Below, one piece after another: positions 1-6,954 of a DNA stretch of 13,630 bases (position 1 is its first letter; every line of letters begins with the position of its first letter). The position numbers were made by a program, and so were the translations under genes. The notes under the pieces are model-generated. The model was not told the origin of the DNA. It worked only from the letters and a program-made list of their open reading frames with translations, and did no database searches. This DNA is from an uncultured Lachnospiraceae bacterium (lineage in GTDB: Bacteria; Bacillota; Clostridia; Lachnospirales; Lachnospiraceae): the NCBI GenBank assembly GCA_910585255.1, contig CAJUEI010000091.1, positions 1 to 13,630 of the forward strand, given 5' to 3'.

Positions 1-67
1 AGGAAGTCCCAACCCACCGCTTTCGCCTTGGCGGCTTAGAAGCGGGGGACTTCCTCGATGAGGTTAA
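1..67 (+). repeat. Left end hairpin repeat, inverted copy of right end
   Basis: This 67-base segment matches the reverse complement of 13561-13627 with two differences. It folds into a hairpin: AGGAAGTCCC at 1-10 pairs with the GGGACTTCCT ending at base 55, with an inner CCGCTT/AAGCGG stem. A short CCTC/GAGG stem follows, then GGTTAA. A GC-rich terminal hairpin followed by a GAGGTT-type tail resembles right ends of IS200/IS605 elements and the 3' scaffold of TnpB guide RNAs. That resemblance is from memory of the family, and no tnpA or tnpB lies in the window. If it is correct, the element body would lie left of base 1. Confidence 0.55.
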
Positions 68-88
68 AATATACAGACCAAGGAGGAC

Positions 89-323
89 GCCAGAGTAAGG
101 CATAGCAACGCTGTTCCGCTCTCTAGAAAGTAAGAACCTCTAAAACTTCTGAATTTCGGTATATCCAACCGGACGGACCGGGGTGCAATTCGCCCGTACA
201 GCGGGCTAAACACACCCCTTTTTTTGCCATCAGAAGATGGCAAAAAATCCTAGATTCTCGACAGAAGTTTAAGAGGTTCTAACTTTCTTCCGAAGTCACA
301 TCGCTGCTATGCCTTACTCTGGC
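89..323 (+). repeat. Foldback element A (family 1), 235 bp
   Basis: This is a long interrupted palindrome. The outer stem of 19 bp is perfect (89-107 with 305-323). An inner stem of 26 bp has two mismatches (126-151 with 262-287). The core holds a GC-rich hairpin (GGGGTG 180-185 with CACCCC 213-218, inner GCCCG/CGGGC) followed directly by seven T, then a 12-bp hairpin (220-231 with 236-247). The core and the internal loops between stems recur inverted at 1127-1369, but the stem sequences differ. It carries no convincing coding sequence. It could be a MITE-like element, a structured RNA or both. The boundaries are where the outer pairing stops. Confidence 0.8.
180..225 (+). terminator. Terminator-like hairpin in element A core
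   Basis: A GC-rich hairpin (180-218) is followed immediately by T7 (219-225) on the plus strand, the form of an intrinsic terminator. It would stop transcription entering from the left toward the 3' side of the TetR gene. The same structure in element B faces the other way. Whether it terminates in the cell is inferred. Confidence 0.5.
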
Positions 324-413
324 TATCTCTTCTCTGAATTTACTTATTTTTTGCTTTCCTCCCAATTTTTCCAAATATTAACAGATTCGCCTAAAACTTT
401 ATTGGTTTACTCA

Positions 414-932
414 TTATGTATTATTAAGATCCTGTGTTTGATTTAGAAAAAATTGTTCCATTTCATCTGGTGTTTCTTTCATCCCCCTTAATACCCATTC
501 ATTGATTAACCCCCACAGTCCACCAGACAAAAATGCTGTTTTATACACATTTTGAATTTCTCCGTTTAAGCTCTCTTTACTAAAGTGAAAAATATGTTCC
601 ATCAATAAATAAGAAAGTCCTGCCTGATATATAAGATCAATTTCTTCTTTCATATTAAGAAAATGCTGAAACATTTCAGAAATAACATGGGAATATTTCT
701 CGGGATGTCTCATAAAATTTGACCACCATTCCGTAGTTTTCAGAACAAGATATTCACGCAGAATTTCTTCAGTAGACTGATAATTTCTGTAAAATGAATT
801 TCGGCTTACACCTGCAGTATTTACCAATTCGGATATCTTTATATTGTGATACTCTTTCTTTTTCATCAACTTAAACAATGCTTTTGTAATGCAATCACAT
901 ACAAATAAATTAGCTGGGTTTTTTCTTTCCAT
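414..932 (-). CDS. TetR/AcrR family transcriptional regulator
   Basis: This is a 172-residue one-component repressor. Residues about 15-60 form a TetR-type helix-turn-helix: ISELVNTAGVSRNSFYRNY holds the turn and the recognition helix ending in FYRNY. The C-terminal part is helical with a conserved-looking SGGLWGLINEWVLRG segment, as in the DhaS-like TetR group with short ligand domains. Its ligand cannot be told. The ATG at 932 is preceded by GGAGG at a good distance. A strong promoter lies at 962-990. It stands alone: the nearest other gene is the HPr-like gene beyond element B, so its usual divergent target is not here. The gene is bracketed by inverted foldback elements A and B. Family assignment is firm; the target is unknown. 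Confidence 0.88.
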   Translation of the reverse strand: MERKNPANLFVCDCITKALFKLMKKKEYHNIKISELVNTAGVSRNSFYRNYQSTEEILREYLVLKTTEWWSNFMRHPEKYSHVISEMFQHFLNMKEEIDLIYQAGLSYLLMEHIFHFSKESLNGEIQNVYKTAFLSGGLWGLINEWVLRGMKETPDEMEQFFLNQTQDLNNT

Positions 933-961
933 TTATTTTTCCTCCAAATCTAGATGCAACA

Positions 962-990
962 ATTATACCATATTCAATTAAAAGATACAA
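962..990 (-). promoter_or_regulatory. Promoter of the TetR gene
   Basis: On the minus strand there is TTGTAT (-35, 985-990), a 17-base spacer, and TATAAT (-10, 962-967) with the extended TG one base upstream. The predicted start near 955 gives a leader of about 22 bases that includes the GGAGG site. Confidence 0.75.
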
Positions 991-1032
991 ACTATTAAAA
1001 TAGATATCTTCCTACTGGCACAATTTATCTGG

Positions 1033-1044
1033 ATTTGTACAAAT
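1033..1044. promoter_or_regulatory. Perfect 12-bp palindrome upstream of TetR promoter
   Basis: ATTTGTACAAAT is a perfect palindrome about 43 bases upstream of the -35 box of the regulator. A second, looser inverted repeat (CTATT-AA-AATAG, 992-1003) abuts the -35. Either could be an autoregulatory operator, but palindromes of this size also arise by chance in AT-rich DNA. Confidence 0.3.
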
Positions 1045-1126
1045 AAAGATTCTAAATATTGAGAAATAAAGTAAGATCTGTATCATAGATTTTGCAAAAA
1101 ACAGATTTACCGGCAGAGAAAGACAG

Positions 1127-1369
1127 CCAGAGCGGGGAAGCAATTTCTTTTGGCTGTGACTTCGGAAGAAAGTTAGAAAGTCTTATGCTTCTGTCAATTC
1201 ACTAGGATTTTTGCCATCTTCTGATGGCAAAAAAGGGGTGTGTTTAGCCCGCTGCACGGGCGAATTGCACCCCGATCCGCCCGGATAGATGCACCTATAT
1301 CCAGAAGCATTAGACTTTCTTGCTTTCTGGAGAGCGGAACAGCCAAAAGAAATTGCTTCCCCACTCTAG
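1127..1369 (-). repeat. Foldback element B (family 1), inverted relative to A
   Basis: The outer stem of 29 bp has one mismatch (1129-1157 with 1339-1367). The inner stem of 26 bp has three (1168-1193 with 1302-1327). The core (1203-1273) is nearly identical to the reverse complement of the core of element A: the GGGGTG/CACCCC hairpin, the T tract and the GCCATC/GATGGC hairpin. The internal loops between stems (TTCCGCTCTC and ACTTCGGAA type) are also shared. The stems are not: the outer arm is a different, longer sequence than in A, yet complementary to itself. Short open frames across it are by-products of this structure. Confidence 0.8.
1229..1273 (-). terminator. Terminator-like hairpin in element B core
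   Basis: Read on the minus strand, the GGGGTG...CACCCC hairpin is followed by T6. It lies between the HPr-like gene and the TetR promoter and would stop read-through into the regulator, after the stronger dedicated terminator at 1420-1467. Confidence 0.45.
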
Positions 1370-1372
1370 CGT

Positions 1373-1394
1373 CCCCTCCTCCCTCCCCCTCCCC
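1373..1394 (-). other. Potential G-quadruplex tract
   Basis: The minus strand reads GGGG-A-GGGGG-A-GGG-AGGA-GGGG: four runs of at least three G with loops of 1, 1 and 4 bases. This fits the standard G-quadruplex rule with very short loops. It sits just outside the right arm of element B and downstream of the HPr-like gene's terminator. Element A has no equivalent. Confidence 0.6.
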
Positions 1395-1419
1395 TTCCTC
1401 CACTATCGCCCCAAAATCT

Positions 1420-1467
1420 TTTAAAAATAAAAACGCAGAACAAAGCCTTTCCTTCATTCTGCGTTTT
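1420..1467 (-). terminator. Intrinsic terminator of the HPr-like gene
   Basis: On the minus strand the stem pairs AAAACGCAGAA (1457-1467) with TTCTGCGTTTT (1430-1440), 11 bp, followed by a T-rich run. It begins 33 bases after the stop codon of the HPr-like gene. Confidence 0.8.
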
Positions 1468-1500
1468 CTTCACCATAAAACAATTCCTTTTTCACAAAAA

Positions 1501-1728
1501 TTATGCTGTTGCATATACGCTAAGAAAATTCTCAAACCGCATATCCTCACCGCCATACTTTACCGTCAGCTCTCGTGTTAAATCCAGGCTTAACACTCCT
1601 AACAACGACTTTGCATCTATTGTAACTCTATTATAAGATACATCAATGTCAAAGTCACACTTCGCTGCTTCTGTTACAAAACGTTTTGCATCTGCTACCT
1701 CTGGCAACTTGATTTTTCTTTCTTTCAT
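1501..1728 (-). CDS. HPr-like protein without the active-site histidine
   Basis: A 75-residue protein with the HPr fold pattern. The segment DAKSLLGVLSLDL (residues 38-50) matches the HPr region around regulatory Ser46 (xAKSLLGVLxL), and an amphipathic helix VADAKRFVTEAAK (11-23) takes the place of the NGLHxRPA helix. The protein contains no histidine, so it cannot carry the His15 phosphate of PTS HPr, while the Ser46-equivalent serine (S41) is kept. It is about ten residues shorter than typical HPr (85-88). It may be a regulatory, Crh-like decoy or a PTS-unrelated HPr-fold protein; this is inference. The ATG at 1728 follows AGGGTG. It is monocistronic, with its own promoter, leader hairpin and terminator. 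Confidence 0.82.
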   Translation of the reverse strand: MKERKIKLPEVADAKRFVTEAAKCDFDIDVSYNRVTIDAKSLLGVLSLDLTRELTVKYGGEDMRFENFLSVYATA

Positions 1729-1781
1729 TTTACTTCACCCTTTCATAAAATCCAAAAACATCTGTTCTCTTCTTTTTCCTT

Positions 1782-1823
1782 TGCAGCAAAACTGTAATTC
1801 CTTTTTTTAACAGCTTTACTACA
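1782..1823 (-). promoter_or_regulatory. 5'-terminal leader hairpin of the HPr-like mRNA
   Basis: Bases 1810-1823 pair with 1782-1795 in all 14 positions on the minus-strand RNA, three of them G-U, around a 14-base loop. The predicted transcription start (about 1823) is the first base of the stem. A 5'-end stem of this kind is a known way to slow RNA decay. It does not hide the ribosome site about 40 bases downstream. Confidence 0.5.
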
Positions 1824-1829
1824 AAATCA

Positions 1830-1858
1830 GTTATAGCATAACATCCTCTATCCGTCAA
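1830..1858 (-). promoter_or_regulatory. Promoter of the HPr-like gene
   Basis: TTGACG (-35, 1853-1858), a 17-base spacer and TATAAC (-10, 1830-1835) on the minus strand. It gives a leader of about 95 bases. Confidence 0.75.
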
Positions 1859-2158
1859 TCATTTCCTCTCTGTTAATGAACTCTCCCTACTATAAATCTT
1901 TCCAAAAATATCTATAATTTATACAACAATTTCCAAATATTCTATTTTAAAATCCTCTATCTATTCCATTCACTTTATCAGTTTACAGTTATAATCTCTA
2001 TATTTTTTATATAAAATCAAAAATTTATTATGAAATTTCACGATATTTTACTATTTTTATAAATATTTCTAAAAATCCTTTGTTAAAGCATAAACAATCA
2101 AACAAATTCCTCTTCTTTCAAATCCCAGCCACTCCAAAACAACCCTGATTATAAAAAT
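1859..2158. other. AT-rich intergenic stretch, no gene seen
   Basis: Between the HPr-like promoter and the ktr operon terminator the sequence is very AT-rich with homopolymer runs. No open frame with a ribosome site, no conserved structured RNA and no repeat were recognised. Confidence 0.5.
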
Positions 2159-2189
2159 ACATCTGAAAAGTTTTCTTCTTTTCAGATGT
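2151..2189 (-). terminator. Terminator of the dapF-ktrA operon
   Basis: A perfect 12-bp stem (2159-2170 with 2178-2189, ACATCTGAAAAG type) with a 7-base loop is followed on the minus strand by ATTTTTAT. It lies about 125 bases beyond the ktrA stop codon. Confidence 0.7.
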
Positions 2190-2315
2190 ACCTCATTACA
2201 ATGCTATTTTCTCAGACGATATACTCGTGCCCTTTTTTCTCCATATTCTTTTATACAATAAAGAATTACTTAAAATATATCTCCCATTTCTAGAAACTTT
2301 GGCTCTTCTGACAGC

Positions 2316-2993
2316 CTAAGAAAGCAGTTCAACATATTTCATATCCATTACCAATAAAAGAGTAATCCCACTAGGCAAGGCCATATCTGGATCTAAATCC
2401 GTCATCAGCCACCCTTCCTTTCGAATTGCTACCACATTCGCTTTATAATTCTTCCGCAGATTTAACTCCTTTAATGATTTCCCAATCCATTCCTGTTTTA
2501 CTGGTGTCTCCAACAGCCGAATCCGATCGGAAAGTTCAATAAAATCCACAAAATTCCCAGAAGAAACATTCCGTGCAATCCTCACTCCTGCTTCCTCCTC
2601 CGGCACAATCACTCGATCTGCTCCTACTTTCATAAAGATCTTAGACTGTACTTCCCCCTGCGACTTTGCAATTACATAGGGAGCCTGCTCTTCTTTCGCC
2701 ATCAAAATGGCCATCACACTGGCATCTAAATTTCCAGTCATGGATACAATAACCACATCCATATTTCCAAGTCCAAGTGATTTAATCGCCATCTCTTCAC
2801 AGATATCCGCCTGTACGGCATGGGTTACATAGCCGGATACTTCCCTTACCCGATCCTCATCCATATCCACCGCTACCACTTCTACACCGGTTTTAGAAAG
2901 CTCTTCCGCTACACTCCGTCCAAATTTCCCCAACCCCAATACAGCCACCGTTTTGCTGTTCTTTTCACTTTTACCGCCTATTAATTTCAACAA
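2316..2993 (-). CDS. ktrA: KtrA/TrkA-type potassium channel regulatory subunit
   Basis: A 225-residue cytoplasmic gating subunit of the Ktr K+ uptake system. RCK_N is at about residues 14-135, a Rossmann fold with GLGKFG (GxGxxG, 20-25) and an acidic residue (D43) ending strand 2, which bind nucleotide. RCK_C is at about 145-225, the domain that binds c-di-AMP in characterised KtrA proteins. A single RCK pair of this length fits KtrA rather than the doubled TrkA. It lies 27 bases after ktrB. The start is TTG: two TTG codons stand in tandem (2993 and 2990) after AAGGAGG. The first is 4 bases from the GGAGG and the second 7, so the second may be the one used. It is the last gene of the operon. 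Confidence 0.92.
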   Translation of the reverse strand: MLKLIGGKSEKNSKTVAVLGLGKFGRSVAEELSKTGVEVVAVDMDEDRVREVSGYVTHAVQADICEEMAIKSLGLGNMDVVIVSMTGNLDASVMAILMAKEEQAPYVIAKSQGEVQSKIFMKVGADRVIVPEEEAGVRIARNVSSGNFVDFIELSDRIRLLETPVKQEWIGKSLKELNLRKNYKANVVAIRKEGWLMTDLDPDMALPSGITLLLVMDMKYVELLS

Positions 2994-3020
2994 AACCCCT
3001 CCTTTATCCCATCTTCTTCT

Positions 3021-4391
3021 CTATCCAACCGTTACTCGCTCTTCCGGCAATACACCGACTATTTTATTTCCACGAAAACTAAATGCAATCGCCATTGAGA
3101 TCGGCCCTACTCGTCCTAAATACATATAGCAGCAGATAATAATCTTTCCTGCCAAATTTAAAGAGGAAGTAAACCCTCTTGACAGACCGGCTGTCCCGAT
3201 TGCACTTGTAATTTCAAAAGCTAAATCAGAAAAATTTCCAGGCTGTACCACTGAAAAAAGAATGGTTCCTACTCCAAGCATAATAAAACTAATCATTGTA
3301 ACAGCCAAAGCCTTTCGAATGGTAATCAAAGGAATGGTTCTGCGAAAAGCTGTTACATAACGGCTTCCCTTTGCAGTGGAAAGTGCCGTAAGCATTAAAA
3401 CCGCTATTGTCACGGTCTTTACTCCTCCTGCTGTTCCAACTGGTGAACCCCCGATAAACATTAAAACCATACTGACTAATACACTTGAATTGCGGAGTCC
3501 CTGCTGAGGAATACTGGCAAATCCGGCTGTTCTGGTGGTAACTGACTGAAATAAAGACGCCAGAACCTTTTCATGCAGCCGCAGATTTCCAATCGTCTCT
3601 GGATTGGTATATTCCAAAACAAAAAACAATACCGCCCCTCCTAAGACAAACACAGCCGTACTGACCAGAGCCAGTTTAGAATGAAGAGACAGCTTCTGAA
3701 AAATCCATTTAAACGGAATCTCCCGATTTCGAAATCGACAGAGGACTTGTCCCACATCCCGCCAGACAATAAATCCTATTCCGCCTGCAATGATTAAAAA
3801 CATCGTTACCAAATTAATCCAGATATGATTGACATAAGGCATTAAACTATCTGGTCCAATAATATCAATTCCTGCATTACAAAAAGCCGAAATCGAAGTA
3901 AATACCGCATACCAGATTCCCTTTGCCCCAAACTCCGGCACAAAAGAAACCATATAAAGAAGTGCCCCTATCCCTTCTACTAGAATCGTATACTTTAAAA
4001 CGGTTCTTAAAAACCGGATAATTCCCTGCATAGTATCCATATTAAATGCATCTTCCAAAAGCAGCCGATCTTTTAGCGTAATTCGTCTTCCTGTAATCAT
4101 TAATACCGTCATGGTAAATGTCACCACCCCCAGCCCGCCAAGCTGAATTAACATCAAAATTACAATCTGCCCAAATGTACTCCAATAGGCATATGTATCC
4201 ACCACAACCAGTCCTGTTACACAAACAGAAGTAGTTGCTGTAAATACCGCATCTATAAATGGAGTAACTTTTCCTTCGGCGGAAGAAATCGGCAGCATTA
4301 AAATCAACGCCCCCACTAAAATTGCAAATAAAAAACTCAATACGATTGTCTGTGTTGTTGATAAAACCCGTTTCTTTTTTAGCTCTTTCAT
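3021..4391 (-). CDS. ktrB: KtrB/TrkH-type potassium transporter, membrane subunit
   Basis: A 456-residue ion-conducting subunit in the cytoplasmic membrane. The four half-pore repeats each show a filter segment: VTGL (58-61), NAG (172-174), TAGF (288-291) and TAGL (400-403). The flexible intramembrane loop of the third repeat, rich in G, S and T (GGSPVGTAGG, 314-323), acts as the gate in this family. Length and order are complete. Its ATG overlaps the stop of the DHHW gene (TAATG), which implies translational coupling; GGGGGGA upstream serves as ribosome site. It works with the adjacent KtrA. Its presence at the end of a surface-polymer operon is unusual. Confidence 0.94.
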   Translation of the reverse strand: MKELKKKRVLSTTQTIVLSFLFAILVGALILMLPISSAEGKVTPFIDAVFTATTSVCVTGLVVVDTYAYWSTFGQIVILMLIQLGGLGVVTFTMTVLMITGRRITLKDRLLLEDAFNMDTMQGIIRFLRTVLKYTILVEGIGALLYMVSFVPEFGAKGIWYAVFTSISAFCNAGIDIIGPDSLMPYVNHIWINLVTMFLIIAGGIGFIVWRDVGQVLCRFRNREIPFKWIFQKLSLHSKLALVSTAVFVLGGAVLFFVLEYTNPETIGNLRLHEKVLASLFQSVTTRTAGFASIPQQGLRNSSVLVSMVLMFIGGSPVGTAGGVKTVTIAVLMLTALSTAKGSRYVTAFRRTIPLITIRKALAVTMISFIMLGVGTILFSVVQPGNFSDLAFEITSAIGTAGLSRGFTSSLNLAGKIIICCYMYLGRVGPISMAIAFSFRGNKIVGVLPEERVTVG

Positions 4392-5515
4392 TAATAAATC
4401 CCCCCAATCCCAAGATCGGTATCAATGGTATTCATATTATATAAAATCAATACATTTTTTACCGCAGGATTTTCATTGATCAGTGTACTGACAGGCAGAC
4501 GATAATATCTCGTATCTACCACATAGATTTTTCGATAATATTCCGTTAAAAAAGGAACAAAACAATTGGCATAACTATCCTTTACAATCACAAGCTCCTC
4601 CTGTGACTGTGCTTCTAAATTCTCAATCTCTACCAATGGATGAATATTATTTAAGAATAAACTATACTTATCTTTTTTCTCCAGATAATCCAACTGATAC
4701 AAGGAATCAGTTACTTCTTTGGTATCAGTATAAGTCACCTGCAGTTTTTGATCGGGAAGCTGAAACAGTGTAATGGTATCGCCTTCTGCTGAAAAATCAC
4801 TGACCTTAGAATAAATCGTCCCCTTAAACTCCTTTGTTACCTCAGAAATCTTATACTCCTCTAATTCTCTAACCGAAAGTCCCAATTCCTGTGCAAAAGC
4901 CCGATAAGCAAAATAAGCTCCATAACCTGTCCAGTGATGATCCAGCCGATAGTAAAGCGGATACTGTGAAGCATGTTCTTTTAAAATCTCTCCTACCTCT
5001 ATCTTTTTCGCCTGAATCTGTCCCAACAGATACTGCCGATTCTCTTCCTGCCGGCTTCCGTCTACAAATGCAGGCAGTTTATCCTGATAAATCGTAATCG
5101 CTGTCGGCACCAGCATCACATAACACTCCGCTGTCTCCAAAGAATCTGCAAAAGAATTCAATACCCGAATAATCTTTTCATTGTTGACAGGTTCTTTATA
5201 TTTTTCAATCCAATAGTCATCCTTTGCCAAATAAACTTCATTAATTTCCTTTTTTCCCAGTGCCTTTTCAAACTGCGTTTTTATATTTAAAAAAGAATTC
5301 CGCAATGGAAAATGATCGCAAAGATAGGACTCCAATCCCTCTATAAATGAACCATCCAATAGTGCTTCCTTTGAAAATTTCGGAAACCGTTCCAGCTCCT
5401 GATTCTCCTGTTCCGAAAAAGTTTTCTTAGGAAACAGAAAAAAAGCAATCATTCCAACCAATATTATTACTGTTGCAATACAACTCACTACTTTTTGATA
5501 AACCATTCGTTTCAC
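4391..5515 (-). CDS. DHHW family protein, AlgX/AlgJ-like SGNH acyltransferase partner
   Basis: A 374-residue protein with one N-terminal signal anchor (about 8-28), so the rest is outside the membrane. The family motif LDHHWT is at 191-196 (the Asp-His of the catalytic site) and KDSYANCFVPFL at 312-323 supplies the candidate serine S314. The N-terminal FIEGLESYLCDHFPLR (57-72) is typical of DHHW proteins. Relatives AlgJ and AlgX pass or place acetyl groups on polysaccharide with an MBOAT partner, and the MBOAT gene is 12 bases upstream. The start is GTG at 5515, 8 bases after AGGGGG; an ATG at 5506 would be 17 bases away and is less likely. The acceptor polymer is unknown. Confidence 0.88.
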   Translation of the reverse strand: MKRMVYQKVVSCIATVIILVGMIAFFLFPKKTFSEQENQELERFPKFSKEALLDGSFIEGLESYLCDHFPLRNSFLNIKTQFEKALGKKEINEVYLAKDDYWIEKYKEPVNNEKIIRVLNSFADSLETAECYVMLVPTAITIYQDKLPAFVDGSRQEENRQYLLGQIQAKKIEVGEILKEHASQYPLYYRLDHHWTGYGAYFAYRAFAQELGLSVRELEEYKISEVTKEFKGTIYSKVSDFSAEGDTITLFQLPDQKLQVTYTDTKEVTDSLYQLDYLEKKDKYSLFLNNIHPLVEIENLEAQSQEELVIVKDSYANCFVPFLTEYYRKIYVVDTRYYRLPVSTLINENPAVKNVLILYNMNTIDTDLGIGGIY

Positions 5516-5527
5516 TATCGATACCCC

Positions 5528-6946
5528 CTAAAACCGAAAATACAAAAAAGGATTATACGTATCACTGACTAAAAACGCTACCGTTATAATAAAAAGCATC
5601 ACATAACCCAAGGCAAAACATCCCCTCAGCAATTTTCCAATCCCGTTTCGTCTCATCTTCTGTATCCGCTTTATCAGCCAAGGATAAACCGGCATTGCGA
5701 GTACCATACAACAGAAAAACAAAACTCCATAATTCCGAAAATAATATAAAAAATCCGTACCAACCCATTTATTTCCGGCAAGTCCAATCATCTGCTGCAT
5801 ATACCGCCCCAGTTTTCCCCAGTCTTCAAATACAAACACCGTAAATCCAACCACTACAATAAAAAAGGTGTAGATATGCTGCAGGACAGCCGGCCACCTC
5901 TTTAAAGCCTTTCCCCATATAAATTTCTCCAAGATCAGCAGCACCCCATAATAAACTCCCCATAAAATATAATTCCAAGAAGCTCCATGCCACATCCCGG
6001 TTAAAAACCATACCACTGCAATATTTCCAATCTGCCTTGCAATCCCCTTTCGATTTCCGCCTAATGGAATATAGATATAATCCCGAAACCAAGTAGAAAG
6101 AGAGATATGCCAGCGTCTCCAAAACTCTGTTACCGACTTTGCACAGAGCGGATAATTAAAATTCTCCAGATAGTGAAATCCCATCATCTGCCCCATTCCA
6201 ATCGCCATATCACTATAGGCACTAAAATCAAAATAGAGCTGCAAGGTAAAAGCAATCGCCCCAAGCCATGATGTCAAAACCGAAATCTCGCCAAATGGCT
6301 GCTCTTGTAAAGTATTCCAAAGAGCCCCCATTTGATTGGCAAGCAGTACTTTCTTAATCAATCCCTGAAGAAAACGGAAACTGCCCTGATAAAATCCTCG
6401 AAAGTCAATTGTCCGATAGTGCAGTTCTCCGTTTACCGTACTAAACCGAACAATCGGACCGGCAATCAACTGCGGAAACATCGATACATAAGTCATAAAC
6501 GTAAAGAAATTCTTCTCTACCTTTACTTCCCTCCGATACAGATCAATACTATAACTCATAGTCTGAAAAGTAAAAAAACTAATACCAATCGGAAGCGGCA
6601 GATGCAGCAAAGGAATATGCGTATGTGCAATTGAATTAATCGTCCCAATAAAAAAATCTGCATATTTAAAAAATCCAAGAATCGACAAATTCGCCCCAAT
6701 CGAAGCACACAGCAGACAAGTCCGCTTCCAAGGAACTCTGTCATAATAATCCATCAGCCGTCCAATACTGTAATCAATCACAGAGGACAATACCATCAGT
6801 AAAATATAAATCGGTTCTCCCCATGCATAAAATACTAAACTAAATACTAACAAAACATAATTTTTCGCTTGAAATGATACCAAATAATAAATTAGAAAAA
6901 ATAACGGGAGAAAAAAGAAGAGAAACGGAATACTTGAAAATACCAT
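5528..6946 (-). CDS. MBOAT family membrane O-acyltransferase (AlgI/DltB-like)
   Basis: A 472-residue polytopic protein of the length usual for AlgI. Diagnostic segments are FYAWGEPIY (39-47), QLIAGPIVRF (159-168), FDFSAYSDMAIG (239-250), EFWRRWHISLSTWFRDYIY (274-292) and LTGMWHGASWNY (315-326). H280 and H320 correspond to the two conserved MBOAT histidines, with H320 catalytic. It is expected to move an acyl group, probably acetyl, from a cytoplasmic donor across the membrane to the DHHW protein or directly to a polymer. The ATG at 6946 follows AGGAGGGG. The gene starts 8 bases after the DUF4358 gene. Alginate itself is not expected in this group, so the substrate is open. Confidence 0.93.
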   Translation of the reverse strand: MVFSSIPFLFFFLPLFFLIYYLVSFQAKNYVLLVFSLVFYAWGEPIYILLMVLSSVIDYSIGRLMDYYDRVPWKRTCLLCASIGANLSILGFFKYADFFIGTINSIAHTHIPLLHLPLPIGISFFTFQTMSYSIDLYRREVKVEKNFFTFMTYVSMFPQLIAGPIVRFSTVNGELHYRTIDFRGFYQGSFRFLQGLIKKVLLANQMGALWNTLQEQPFGEISVLTSWLGAIAFTLQLYFDFSAYSDMAIGMGQMMGFHYLENFNYPLCAKSVTEFWRRWHISLSTWFRDYIYIPLGGNRKGIARQIGNIAVVWFLTGMWHGASWNYILWGVYYGVLLILEKFIWGKALKRWPAVLQHIYTFFIVVVGFTVFVFEDWGKLGRYMQQMIGLAGNKWVGTDFLYYFRNYGVLFFCCMVLAMPVYPWLIKRIQKMRRNGIGKLLRGCFALGYVMLFIITVAFLVSDTYNPFLYFRF

Positions 6947-6954
6947 AACCCCTC

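Noticed and set aside
1194..1581. Open frames on both strands across element B and the C-rich tract
   Set aside because: They owe their length to the structured repeat and the poly-pyrimidine run, cross the HPr-like terminator, and overlap the real HPr-like gene.
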